Source of the DNA: Kiritimatiellia bacterium
Lineage (GTDB): Bacteria; Verrucomicrobiota; Kiritimatiellia; RFP12; UBA1067
DNA: 64,000 nucleotides
NCBI GenBank assembly: GCA_017447805.1
Contig: JAFSMR010000022.1
Location: 62,001 to 126,000, forward strand
Direction: 5' to 3'
Shown here piece by piece: positions 44,555-52,616 of this stretch. A model generated the notes under the pieces. That model worked only from the letters and a program-made list of their open reading frames with translations. It did no database searches and was not told the origin of the DNA. The translations under genes and the position numbers were made by a program. Each line of letters begins with the position of its first letter. Within the stretch, counting starts at the first letter, position 1.

Positions 44555-45126
44555 GCCGCACCCCCTTTCTTCTTGCCGTATGGCTTGGTGGGCACATCGT
44601 CATTATCGACACAGAATCCGATTCTGCGGCGGTTCTTGGGAAGAAGTGGCGGCGGCTCTGAAATTTGTTTTACTAGGTAATTTACTCCCTGTTCAAGTCG
44701 TTTTATGCCGTTTTCTGCAGCATCCATGCGCCGTTCAAGATTTCCGATTCGCTTTACCTCGTCAAACCGGTTCAGCAACATTTCTCGCAGCATCCTAGTC
44801 GCCCACTGGCGGAAACGAGTGCCTTGGACCGATTTTACGCGATAACCTACCGAAATAACGACATCAAGGTTATAATAGGCGACAGGGCGCCCGCCATCAG
44901 GGGAGGTTTTGTGCAAAATTTGCACATAACCCCCCTCCTTTGGAAGTTCACCCTCTTTGAACACATTGTTGATATGTTTAGTGACGACAGTACGGTCTCG
45001 TCCAAACAATGCGCATATCTGCTCTTGCGTAAGCCAAACCGTCTCGCCGTCTGTCTTTACTTCGAGACTTACATTTCCATCGCCTTTATAGACGATAATC
45101 TCCCTATGTGGAAGCATTTCGCTCAC
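44551..45126 (-). CDS. RhuM family protein
   Basis: 191 aa. RhuM/KilA-N-like features: ETVWLTQEQICALFGRDRTV, TKHINNVFKEGEL, YVQILHKTSPDGGRPVAYYN and FRQWATRMLREML. Family members are common in mobile and phase-variable loci; some act as Fic- or DNA-associated factors, with function unsettled. I chose the GTG at 45126, since AAAGGGGGCGCGGC precedes it and it matches the ATG of the deleted copy; the frame is open further upstream. First gene of the island operon. Confidence 0.87.
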   Translation of the reverse strand: MSEMLPHREIIVYKGDGNVSLEVKTDGETVWLTQEQICALFGRDRTVVTKHINNVFKEGELPKEGGYVQILHKTSPDGGRPVAYYNLDVVISVGYRVKSVQGTRFRQWATRMLREMLLNRFDEVKRIGNLERRMDAAENGIKRLEQGVNYLVKQISEPPPLLPKNRRRIGFCVDNDDVPTKPYGKKKGGAA

Positions 45127-45260
45127 GCCGCGCCCCCTTTCGGAAGAGGGGGTTTTCGAGGCAAAGCGATGCCCACACGCTGCGGCGCTAGTCTTTTCTC
45201 TCTCTCTAGCTATCGCATTTGCCATCATCCGTTTCAAACTTTCACAAGTTTACACTGCGT

Positions 45261-45289
45261 ATTTTATCAAACTATCCACTCCGCGTCAA
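45261..45289 (-). promoter_or_regulatory. Promoter of the toxin/antitoxin-like island
   Basis: TTGACG, 17-bp spacer, TAAAAT with TGA before the -10. It lies about 135 bp before rhuM and back-to-back with the promoter at 45322-45350. No other clear promoter was found down to the giant gene, so the whole island and perhaps the giant gene may be read from it. Confidence 0.7.
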
Positions 45290-45321
45290 GGGGGAATGTT
45301 AGTTTTTTACGCGCTCACCCC

Positions 45322-45350
45322 TTGTCGACTTCAGACATATTTGGTATAAT
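45322..45350 (+). promoter_or_regulatory. Promoter of the triple winged-helix gene
   Basis: TTGTCG, 17-bp spacer, TATAAT preceded by TGG. Its -35 is 32 bp from the island promoter's -35, so one bound protein could control both. Confidence 0.75.
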
Positions 45351-45378
45351 ACTGCAAAATTTTATGGGGATATACGCC

Positions 45379-46383
45379 ATGAAGGACAAAGTAGAAGAAA
45401 ATAATGTGCCTGAATCTTATAGATGGTTTAAGATCAAACCTGGATGTGTTTCTATTTTGACGATAACAAATACAGCGAAGTTCATTCTTGCGGGAATCAA
45501 AAAATATGGTCGAATTACAGTATCTGAAATCAGCGAATCGCTCAACATTCCTCAAACATACGCATACAAAACAGTTACCGCGCTGAGAAGAGCAGGCTAC
45601 TTGAAACGTTCTGCATCCAATAAGACTCCCGAATGGGAAGTTGTGGGAGATTTCAATTTCGATGATACCATATCATTACCGGATATCATCAACCAGGCAA
45701 AAGAAAATCAGACTCGAACAAGAAAGCCTTCTACGATAAAATGCGAAATAGCAAATAAGATTATAGAACTCCTCTCAAAAAACAAATATGCCACATTAGT
45801 GACTATGGGCGAACATGTTGGCTGCTCGCCGTCTGTAGCATACAAATATATTCGAGCACTATATGTATTAGGCATTTTACGACGCGTCGGCAGCTCTAAG
45901 GACGGATATTGGGAAATCAAAGAAGACGCGCCAAAATTTACCGAGGATAAAATCGAGGTTTTCTTGGATAAAGCCCCTAATTGGGAAGAAGCAGAAAAAG
46001 GCGAGAATGAAGACCCCAACAAAATATGCATATTGATAAAATGCAAAATAGCAAATAAGGTTTTGGACTTCGTCGCAAAAACCAAGAATGTCTCATTATC
46101 GACTTTAAGCGCATATCTGGGCAAATCCGAGTCGGTAGCTTACAAATATCTTCGGGCATTAGTCGCATTAGGCAACATTGAGCGCGTTGGAGGCATACAA
46201 AAAGGTTGTTGGAAAGTCAACAAAAACGTCCCGAAATTGGCTGGCGAAGCAGTTAATGTTTATATAAACAAATCCTCCAATACGAAACAAGAGGATAATC
46301 CAAAAGCGCCTGATAAAGGGAAAACCAGCGCTTCAAAGAAGAAACAGGCTGCGAAGTCTAAGGCAAAGCCGAAAGCGAAGTAG
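45379..46383 (+). CDS. Three-fold winged-helix DNA-binding protein with lysine-rich tail
   Basis: 334 aa. Three tandem winged-helix domains of about 65 residues start near residues 25, 125 and 225. They share a pattern: (I)ANK-helix, then SVAYKYIRALYVLGILRRVG or its equivalents AYAYKTVTALRRAGYLKRS-like and SVAYKYLRALVALGNIERVG, and a wing ending in W-E/K-V. The C-terminal 25 residues are Lys/Ala-rich (KKKQAAKSKAKPKAK), like histone H1-type tails. I do not know a named family with this layout. Start ATG 45379 has GGGGA upstream; an ATG at 45364 is also in frame. Divergent from the island, so it is a candidate regulator of it, or a nucleoid protein. Confidence 0.78.
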   Translation: MKDKVEENNVPESYRWFKIKPGCVSILTITNTAKFILAGIKKYGRITVSEISESLNIPQTYAYKTVTALRRAGYLKRSASNKTPEWEVVGDFNFDDTISLPDIINQAKENQTRTRKPSTIKCEIANKIIELLSKNKYATLVTMGEHVGCSPSVAYKYIRALYVLGILRRVGSSKDGYWEIKEDAPKFTEDKIEVFLDKAPNWEEAEKGENEDPNKICILIKCKIANKVLDFVAKTKNVSLSTLSAYLGKSESVAYKYLRALVALGNIERVGGIQKGCWKVNKNVPKLAGEAVNVYINKSSNTKQEDNPKAPDKGKTSASKKKQAAKSKAKPKAK

Positions 46384-46415
46384 GCGCGGGGCGTCTAAGG
46401 ACAGCCGCCAAACTA

Positions 46416-46814
46416 TCATTCGGAAACTGGGCGGCGTAGCGCCTTTTTCTCTGAGTGGATGTGCTTGGCTTCAAGCATTTTTTCTTTTTGACGGCGCGAG
46501 CGCCGGCGCTTTTGCCGGCGGATTTTCTCTCTCGCCTGCTGCGCGGCGGATTTTATGCCCGCCTCGCGCTCGAGAATTATTTCTGCAAGGCTCCGCCTCG
46601 CGAGCCAGCGGTTTGTTTCGCGGCTTCTCGTTTCGCCGCATTTTACTTGAAGATTCTTGGCTGGATAATCCAGCCGGACGACCGAGGATGTCTTGTTGGT
46701 CTTTTGTCCGCCAGGCCCACCCCCCAGGATAAACGATTCTTCGATATCCTCTTCGCGCAAATCAGCTTCAGCCATTAGCGCTTTAATCGCGGCGATTTTT
46801 TCTGGTGAAATCAT
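46416..46814 (-). CDS. Peptide chain release factor-like protein (RF-1 domain, ArfB/PrfH type)
   Basis: 132 aa. It contains the GGQ peptidyl-tRNA hydrolysis loop in ESFILGGGPGGQKTNKTSS and the basic C-terminal tail (REKIRRQKRRRSRRQKEK), as in stand-alone ribosome-rescue factors. No codon-recognition domain. The ATG at 46814 fits the usual N-terminus (ISPEKIAAIKALMAEAD) and overlaps the DUF2062 gene end by 32 bases; the ribosome site is weak. Confidence 0.85.
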   Translation of the reverse strand: MISPEKIAAIKALMAEADLREEDIEESFILGGGPGGQKTNKTSSVVRLDYPAKNLQVKCGETRSRETNRWLARRSLAEIILEREAGIKSAAQQAREKIRRQKRRRSRRQKEKMLEAKHIHSEKKALRRPVSE

Positions 46815-47331
46815 GGGGTTGTATCGTGTGCGGCGCTTTTTTCGCCTTCCTGCGCTCAAGCGCGACGCGATAAGATAAAACTGCGCGCCGCGAAAAGAAA
46901 AACATGATTGGTGAAAGTATAATGCCGAGCAATACGCCACCGATGAAGAAGCTTGCAATTGTTCGACCGGCTAGAACTTTCACCGCTTGCCACGTCCATT
47001 CAGATGGCATCTGCGGGTTGGAAGCGAAGAGGATTCTATGCACGACCCACGTCTGCGCCGGATAGATGAAAAATATGGTAATGGGATTCGTTATGAATGT
47101 TCCGAGCGTAGCGCCGAGTTTGCTCACGCGTGCGATTACAGAAATGGGAACAGATATAATCAGCTGAAAACCGAACGGTATTGCGCAGCCGACGAACATC
47201 CCTAGCGCCCAGCCGGCCGCAACACGATTCGCGCTCATTTTTTCGCGCACCATCTTGCCGCGCATTAGGCGCCAAAACGCCTTCATGCGCTTTATCGTCA
47301 GACGCGATTTTTTCGCCGGGCCTTTCGCCAT
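46783..47331 (-). CDS. DUF2062 membrane protein
   Basis: 182 aa, two to three membrane segments. The core ANRVAAGWALGMFVGCAIPF and NPITIFFIYPAQTWV match DUF2062. Function unknown. Start 2 bases after the DUF1015 stop. Confidence 0.88.
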   Translation of the reverse strand: MAKGPAKKSRLTIKRMKAFWRLMRGKMVREKMSANRVAAGWALGMFVGCAIPFGFQLIISVPISVIARVSKLGATLGTFITNPITIFFIYPAQTWVVHRILFASNPQMPSEWTWQAVKVLAGRTIASFFIGGVLLGIILSPIMFFFSRRAVLSYRVALERRKAKKAPHTIQPHDFTRKNRRD

Positions 47332-47333
47332 AC

Positions 47334-48530
47334 CTATTCTACTTGATGGATAAACAGACCTGAACGCAGTTTTGGTTCGAACCAGGTGGATTTCGGCGGC
47401 ATTATTTCACCCGCATCCGCAATGGCCATCATTTCTTCGACTGTTACGCTTTCCATCGAAAACGCTACGGCCGCTTCGCCGGAATCGACTTTGTCTTCAA
47501 GGGCTTTTTCGCCGCGAATTCCACCCATGAAGAAAATCCTCTCATCCGTTCTTACATCGCCAATACCGAGAATCGGGCCAAGGAGATGATCTTGCAGATA
47601 AGAAACATCGAGCTTTGAAACTACGCTGCCTTCCGAGGGCAAATCCCAGCTCAGAGGAATCCATTTGCCATTGAGATACATACGGCAATTTCGCTCGCCC
47701 TTCTCGCCAACTTTGAAGAAAGAAGAAATCTTTGCCAAAAACTCCTCTTCGCCTAGGCCTGCCAAATCTTTCACGAGCCTATTGTAAGGAAGAATTTTCA
47801 GCTGATTTGCCGGAAATGCGACTGCCAGGTAGTAGCGGCTTTCGCCTTCGAAATCATGCTCGCGCGCATAACGCGAAGCTGCCGCAGAGCGATGGTGACC
47901 ATCTGCGATATATGCAACTTTTATTCGCGCAAAGAGTTCTTCGATTTCGGAAGCTGCGCAGCTGTTTTCGCCGCCGATTTCCCACACTGTATGAATAATG
48001 CCATCTGGCGCTGTAAAATCATAGAGAGGAGCGGCCTTGCAGGCCTCGCGAACGAGTTCATCTATCGCCTTATCTTCGCGATAGGTCAAAAACGCCGGTC
48101 CCGTGTGGGCTTTAAGGATTTCGATGTGGCGCGTTCTATCATCCTCTTTATCCCTGCGAGTCTTTTCGTGCTGTTTTATGACGCCGCCGAGATATTCCTT
48201 GGTATCAAATACGGCTACGATACCTGTTTGCGAATGCGAACCCATCTGCTGGCGATATGCATAGAAGCGCCTTTCAGCGTCTTTAACAAGCACCCCGCGC
48301 GCCATGAGAGAATCAAGCGCGCTCTTCGCCGCTGCGTAGGCTTCTGGCGAGGAAGGGTCTATCCCCTCGGGCAAATCGATTTCAGGACGCGATACATGAA
48401 GAAAGCTCTTATCGTTATTGCCGGCAATCGCTTTGGCTTCTTTTGTATCAAGTACATCATAAGGTGGAGACGCGACTAGTGCCGCGTCTTCCTTGTTTGG
48501 CCTCACGGCCGCAAATGGTCTTATCAACAT
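47334..48530 (-). CDS. DUF1015 family protein
   Basis: 398 aa, the usual family length. N-terminus LIRPFAAVRPNKEDAALVAS, core HTGPAFLTYRE and AYIADGHHRSAAASRYA, and terminal MPPKSTWFEPKLRSGLFIH are characteristic. The ADGHHR block looks like a ParB/Srx-type phosphotransfer site, but no activity is established for this family as far as I know. Follows the surface-repeat gene by 15 bp. Confidence 0.9.
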   Translation of the reverse strand: MLIRPFAAVRPNKEDAALVASPPYDVLDTKEAKAIAGNNDKSFLHVSRPEIDLPEGIDPSSPEAYAAAKSALDSLMARGVLVKDAERRFYAYRQQMGSHSQTGIVAVFDTKEYLGGVIKQHEKTRRDKEDDRTRHIEILKAHTGPAFLTYREDKAIDELVREACKAAPLYDFTAPDGIIHTVWEIGGENSCAASEIEELFARIKVAYIADGHHRSAAASRYAREHDFEGESRYYLAVAFPANQLKILPYNRLVKDLAGLGEEEFLAKISSFFKVGEKGERNCRMYLNGKWIPLSWDLPSEGSVVSKLDVSYLQDHLLGPILGIGDVRTDERIFFMGGIRGEKALEDKVDSGEAAVAFSMESVTVEEMMAIADAGEIMPPKSTWFEPKLRSGLFIHQVE

Positions 48531-48545
48531 TTTCTTGCTACTTTA

Positions 48546-49136
48546 TCAAAAGCCGACATTGAGAATCGGCATAAACTGAAACTGCGCCGAGCGAATTATG
48601 TTCACGAGGCCTACCTGGAAGCCATACATTTCTTCGCAACGGTTGATGACGCCGGCTTGAATGCCGGAAACATCGCTCGCTACATTTACTAGACCTGCCT
48701 GAATACCGCTTATATACCCAGCTTCATTCCAAAGGCCGACCTGAATCGCCAATGCATCTGCCTGGGTAATCGAGTTGTAGAGACCAACCTGAATGCCGGC
48801 GCCGCGATCTTTGACGTCATTGCGAATGAGATTAAGCTGGATACCCTCGAAATACTGGCTACGGCCCCAAAAGCCGAGGTCGATACCTGTAACGCTCTCT
48901 TGCTTCGTGGAATAAGGTATTGTAATTCTCAATCCCACGAGGTCTGGCGTTTCAGGATACTCATAAATCGCGAAAAACGCCGGCCAATCGGCAAACTGAC
49001 GATTTTGCGTATCGTTCGCTACAGTCTTTTCTTCGGGCGTATCAAGATTCACATCGGAATCCGGAAGGCTTGCTTCCTGTGCGAAAATCGCTGCCGAAAG
49101 GACGGCAGACATTGCGAATATGGCTAGCTTATTCAT
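48546..49136 (-). CDS. LA_2272-type surface-repeat protein
   Basis: 196 aa with Sec signal (MNKLAIFAMSAVLSAAIFA). The C-terminal half contains repeats of GIQVGLYN / GIQAGLVN / GFQVGLVN type spaced by about 20 residues (residues 110-185), typical of LA_2272-like surface or outer-membrane proteins of Spirochaetes, Bacteroidetes and PVC bacteria. Function unknown. Confidence 0.85.
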   Translation of the reverse strand: MNKLAIFAMSAVLSAAIFAQEASLPDSDVNLDTPEEKTVANDTQNRQFADWPAFFAIYEYPETPDLVGLRITIPYSTKQESVTGIDLGFWGRSQYFEGIQLNLIRNDVKDRGAGIQVGLYNSITQADALAIQVGLWNEAGYISGIQAGLVNVASDVSGIQAGVINRCEEMYGFQVGLVNIIRSAQFQFMPILNVGF

Positions 49137-49170
49137 TACTTTTTACTCCTAGTGCGACTTTACGGTGATA

Positions 49171-49199
49171 ATTATAATATTTTTTTCGGAATAATGCAA
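49171..49199 (-). promoter_or_regulatory. Promoter of the surface-repeat/DUF1015 operon
   Basis: TTGCAT, 17-bp spacer, TATAAT on the minus strand. Leader about 30 nt. Confidence 0.7.
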
Positions 49200-49202
49200 G
49201 CG

Positions 49203-49697
49203 TCAACTTACTGTAACTTTTTTTATTACGATTGCTTCTTCGGGCACATTTTCGTAATATCCGCGTGTTCCTGTAGCAACTTTTGCGATTTCATCCACTA
49301 TATTCATGCCATCTACGACTTTCCCGAATACGGCATAGCCGAATCCGCGCGGCGTCGGCGAGGTGAAGTCGAGGAAATTATTGTCCACGAGGTTGATAAA
49401 GAACTGACTCGTTGCGCTATCGACGACGGCCGTGCGCGCCATTGCGATCGTTCCGCGCAGATTTCCCAAACCGTTCATCGCTTCGTTGCGAATAGGCTCG
49501 CGAGTAGGCTTCTGATTCATGTCGCGAGTAAATCCGCCGCCTTGAATCATGAACCCATCTATTACTCTATGGAATATGGTATCGTTGTAATGACCGTCTT
49601 TGGCATACTTGACGAAGTTGGCAACGGTAAGCGGAGCTTTTGCCTCGTCTAGCTCAAGGGTTATTGTTCCTTTGGTAGTTTCTAGAACCGCCTTCAT
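49203..49697 (-). CDS. ppiB: Peptidyl-prolyl cis-trans isomerase, cyclophilin type
   Basis: 164 aa, cytoplasmic (no signal). Active-site segments [37 protein letters not shown] and [18 protein letters not shown] are intact. Start overlaps the gatA stop by 4 bases; last gene of the tolB-like/gatC/gatA run. Confidence 0.95.
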   Translation of the reverse strand: MKAVLETTKGTITLELDEAKAPLTVANFVKYAKDGHYNDTIFHRVIDGFMIQGGGFTRDMNQKPTREPIRNEAMNGLGNLRGTIAMARTAVVDSATSQFFINLVDNNFLDFTSPTPRGFGYAVFGKVVDGMNIVDEIAKVATGTRGYYENVPEEAIVIKKVTVS

Positions 49698-51112
49698 TTC
49701 ATGATCTCCTCAAATGCTTTAGATATATCGAATAATTTAGCTTCCTCGAACGAGCCGCAAATTAGCTGCACGCCAACCGGTAGCGCCGGGCGTTCGGGAG
49801 AAGCTTTTGTGAATCCCGCCGGCACGCTTGAAGCGCAAACTCCGGCGAGCGATGAAGGAATCGTAAAGAGGTCGTTAAGATACATCGTCAAGGGATCCTG
49901 CACTTCACCGGCTCGAAAAGCCGGCGTAGGCGCGCAAGGCGTAAGGATCGCATCGACTTTGGAAAACGCTTCTTCGAAATCGCGGCGAATCAAGGTTCTT
50001 ACTTTCTGCGCGCGGCCGTAGTAGGCGTCGTAATAACCGCTCGAAAGAACATAAGTTCCCATAATTATGCGGCGTTTGACTTCCGGGCCAAATCCTTCCG
50101 CACGCGAACGGGTGTAGAGAGAATAGACATCTTGCGAACGCGCCGACCTATGGCCGAATCTAACGCCATCGAATCTTGCGAGATTGGCGCTTGCTTCTGC
50201 CGGCGCGATAATATAGTAGACGGCCATGGCGTATTCGGCATGCGGAAGCGATATCTCGACAATTTCCGCGCCATTCGCGGCGCATTTTTCGATCGCTTCT
50301 TCGGTAATGCGCTTTACTTCGGGGTCGATACCGTCTAATTCGCGGTATTCTTTGACAACGCCGATTTTCTTGCCTTTCAATGTCCCGGCTTTGGCCGCGG
50401 CGAGATAATCGGGCACTATCTCGCGGGGAGTCGTTCCATCCATTTCATCTTTGCCGGCAATCGCGCCGAGCAAAATCGCTGCGTCGTCCACGCTCTTTGC
50501 AAGCGGGCCGACTTGATCGAGGGAGCTTGCGAAGGCTGTTACGCCAAAGCGGCTGACGCGCCCGTAACTCGGCTTCACGCCAACGCAATTGCAGAAGCTT
50601 GCCGGTTGGCGGATGGAGCCGCCGGTATCCGTGCCAAGCGCTGCTATGCAAAGATTTCCGCCGACCGCCGCGGCGCTGCCGCCCGAGCTGCCGCCAGGGA
50701 CTCTCTCCAAATCGTATGGATTGCGCGTCTTGCCGAGAGCCGAGTTTTCCGTCGACGATCCCATTGCAAATTCATCCATATTCACTCTGCCGGCAGGAAT
50801 AAACCCGTTTGCCTTCATGTTCTTGATGACTGTCGCATCATAAGGCGAAATGTAGCCCTCGAGAATCTTCGAGGCGCATGTGCAAGGCTGGCCGACGACA
50901 TTAATCAAATCTTTTACGGCAATCGGCACCGATTTCGGGTTTTCGTCGGCCATCTTGAGAGCGGCCTCTTCATCGAATGTAAGATATGCGCCGACTTTCG
51001 TATCGTAAGCGTTTTTCCTCGAGATTATCGCCTCGACTATATCGCGCGATTTGATTTCGCCCTTCTCCAGCAAGGCTCTAGCTTCACATATTCCAAGTTC
51101 GTAAAGTTCCAT
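49694..51112 (-). CDS. gatA: Glutamyl-tRNA(Gln)/aspartyl-tRNA(Asn) amidotransferase subunit A
   Basis: 472 aa. Amidase signature with the Ser-cis-Ser-Lys triad: Lys in [10 protein letters not shown], glycine/serine loop [18 protein letters not shown] and nucleophile segment [14 protein letters not shown]. It releases ammonia from glutamine to amidate misacylated tRNA. gatC lies 10 bp upstream; gatB is not in the window. Confidence 0.96.
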   Translation of the reverse strand: MELYELGICEARALLEKGEIKSRDIVEAIISRKNAYDTKVGAYLTFDEEAALKMADENPKSVPIAVKDLINVVGQPCTCASKILEGYISPYDATVIKNMKANGFIPAGRVNMDEFAMGSSTENSALGKTRNPYDLERVPGGSSGGSAAAVGGNLCIAALGTDTGGSIRQPASFCNCVGVKPSYGRVSRFGVTAFASSLDQVGPLAKSVDDAAILLGAIAGKDEMDGTTPREIVPDYLAAAKAGTLKGKKIGVVKEYRELDGIDPEVKRITEEAIEKCAANGAEIVEISLPHAEYAMAVYYIIAPAEASANLARFDGVRFGHRSARSQDVYSLYTRSRAEGFGPEVKRRIIMGTYVLSSGYYDAYYGRAQKVRTLIRRDFEEAFSKVDAILTPCAPTPAFRAGEVQDPLTMYLNDLFTIPSSLAGVCASSVPAGFTKASPERPALPVGVQLICGSFEEAKLFDISKAFEEIMK

Positions 51113-51122
51113 CTTCCTTACC

Positions 51123-51413
51123 TCAACTTTCCGCGCCTTCTACGATTTTAGGAAGAAGAAATTCATCTCCGACTCTACTTGGCGCATTGCCTAGCGCCGC
51201 CTCGCGAGACATGGATGGCTTGATGACGTCATCTCGGAACGAATTTACGATCTCGCGCCCATGCATCATCGGCGCGACCCCCTCGGTATCGACTTCAGAT
51301 ATCTTTTCTACATACTTGACGATGCTCTCGAGCTGAGGCTGGAAGACGGCCTTTTCTTCATCGGTGAGCTCCAGCCGAGCCAATTCCGCTACATACGATA
51401 CGTCGATTTTCAT
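51123..51413 (-). CDS. gatC: Glutamyl-tRNA amidotransferase subunit C
   Basis: 96 aa, usual length. VAELARLELTDEEKAVFQPQ and the PSMSREAALGNAPSRVGDEF end are typical. GatC stabilises the GatA/GatB complex. Start ATG 51413 follows the tolB-like stop (TAAAATG). Confidence 0.94.
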   Translation of the reverse strand: MKIDVSYVAELARLELTDEEKAVFQPQLESIVKYVEKISEVDTEGVAPMMHGREIVNSFRDDVIKPSMSREAALGNAPSRVGDEFLLPKIVEGAES

Positions 51414-51414
51414 T

Positions 51415-52575
51415 TTACTTCTTCCAGCTTGGAGTAATCCACTTGCCATCGTTATTGAAAAGACGAACCGGTTTATCGCCGTCTTCCATCGTATCGACGA
51501 TAAATAAAGCTTTATCGCGCGAAGCCACTACATGGCGATTATCGCAAGCCCAAGAAGGATGCTCCCAATTGCCCGCTTCTGCTACAAGCACAGCATTTGC
51601 GTCGCCGCCGGCTTTTGGATCGAGAATTGCGATTTGCGATGTTCCTCCGCGTTTTGTTATATATGTAATGCGTCCGTCGCTTCCCCAATCCGGGTCTACA
51701 TTCTGCGAACCTTTCGCCGTGAGGCGGCGTTTTTTCTTCGTCGCTACATCGATTACGTAAAGCTGCGGATAGCGCGATTCATCGGAGACATAAACGATTT
51801 GGCTGCCATCCGGGCTCCAGCACGGCTGTCCCTCGCTTGCGTTTTTTGTCGTCGTCAGGCGCGTCCAGCGTCCGGCTACAGCATCGATAACATAAAGTTC
51901 AGGGTTGCCGTGGATCGACAAAATTATCGCAACGCTCCTGCCATCGGGCGACATCGTCGCGCCGGTAGTAAGGCCTTTGAAATTCCATCTCCTGGCCTTC
52001 TTGCCGGTAGTAGTATTCACCTCGTAAACGCCTGGGCCGCCACCGAGGAAGCCTGTATAGAAAAGAGTTTGGCTATCTTTCCAACGAGGGCCGACGGCCT
52101 CCTTGCTATCGCTCGTGAGCTTTTTCATATCATAGCCATCTGGATAGCATACATAAAGTTCGCCTGCATTGCCGTGCTTCGAGACAAACGCGATTTGGTT
52201 TAGCGCGAAGCCCGTCTGATTAGAATAATTTTCTACCATCTTATTCGCGAGAACTCTTGCCTCGTTACGAGCGCTGGCGGCATCCTTCGCCTGAGAGTTC
52301 AACCCCATCACCTTTTGACGCCCTTCAGCCGTAATCCGTCCGCCGACTTCACCAGATACCTTGATAGAGCCACTGGAGCGAATTTCAAATACGCCTGAAA
52401 GCTCGAGATTTCGTCTTAAGCTACGCACAAAGGCTTGATCACCTTTGATATCGAGAGATACCGTGTATTTCTCCGCGCCTTCGCGAGAAACTGTGCCTTC
52501 AACCGCGGCAAATCCATTGATTGCCGCCAACAAAACCGCGCCAAGCGCGACTATACAATATTTTATCTGCTTCAT
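51415..52575 (-). CDS. tolB-like: TolB-like periplasmic beta-propeller protein
   Basis: 386 aa. Sec signal (about 1-23), an N-terminal domain (25-130), then five to six WD40-like PD40 repeats with GATMSPDGRSVAIIL, GQPCWSPDGSQIVYVSDESR and DPDWGSDGRITYI. TolB belongs to the Tol-Pal envelope system; pal and tolQRA are not here, so the label rests on domains alone. Its ATG is 9 bases after TATAAT, so the mRNA may lack a leader. Heads the gatC/gatA/ppiB run. Confidence 0.85.
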   Translation of the reverse strand: MKQIKYCIVALGAVLLAAINGFAAVEGTVSREGAEKYTVSLDIKGDQAFVRSLRRNLELSGVFEIRSSGSIKVSGEVGGRITAEGRQKVMGLNSQAKDAASARNEARVLANKMVENYSNQTGFALNQIAFVSKHGNAGELYVCYPDGYDMKKLTSDSKEAVGPRWKDSQTLFYTGFLGGGPGVYEVNTTTGKKARRWNFKGLTTGATMSPDGRSVAIILSIHGNPELYVIDAVAGRWTRLTTTKNASEGQPCWSPDGSQIVYVSDESRYPQLYVIDVATKKKRRLTAKGSQNVDPDWGSDGRITYITKRGGTSQIAILDPKAGGDANAVLVAEAGNWEHPSWACDNRHVVASRDKALFIVDTMEDGDKPVRLFNNDGKWITPSWKK

Positions 52576-52583
52576 TGTTGCAT

Positions 52584-52613
52584 ATTATACCATATTTTGT
52601 GCCTTAGCGCTAG
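52584..52613 (-). promoter_or_regulatory. CTAG/extended -10 promoter of the tolB-like operon
   Basis: CTAG (52613-52610), 20 bp, TATAAT (52589-52584) preceded by ATATGG. Eight bases before the ATG, implying little or no leader. It lies directly after the proA stop codon. Confidence 0.77.
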
Positions 52614-52616
52614 TAG

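Noticed and set aside
44824-45378. N-terminal extension of the triple winged-helix protein
   Set aside because: The frame is open but runs antisense through rhuM and both promoters; the start at 45379 has a ribosome site just after a TATAAT.
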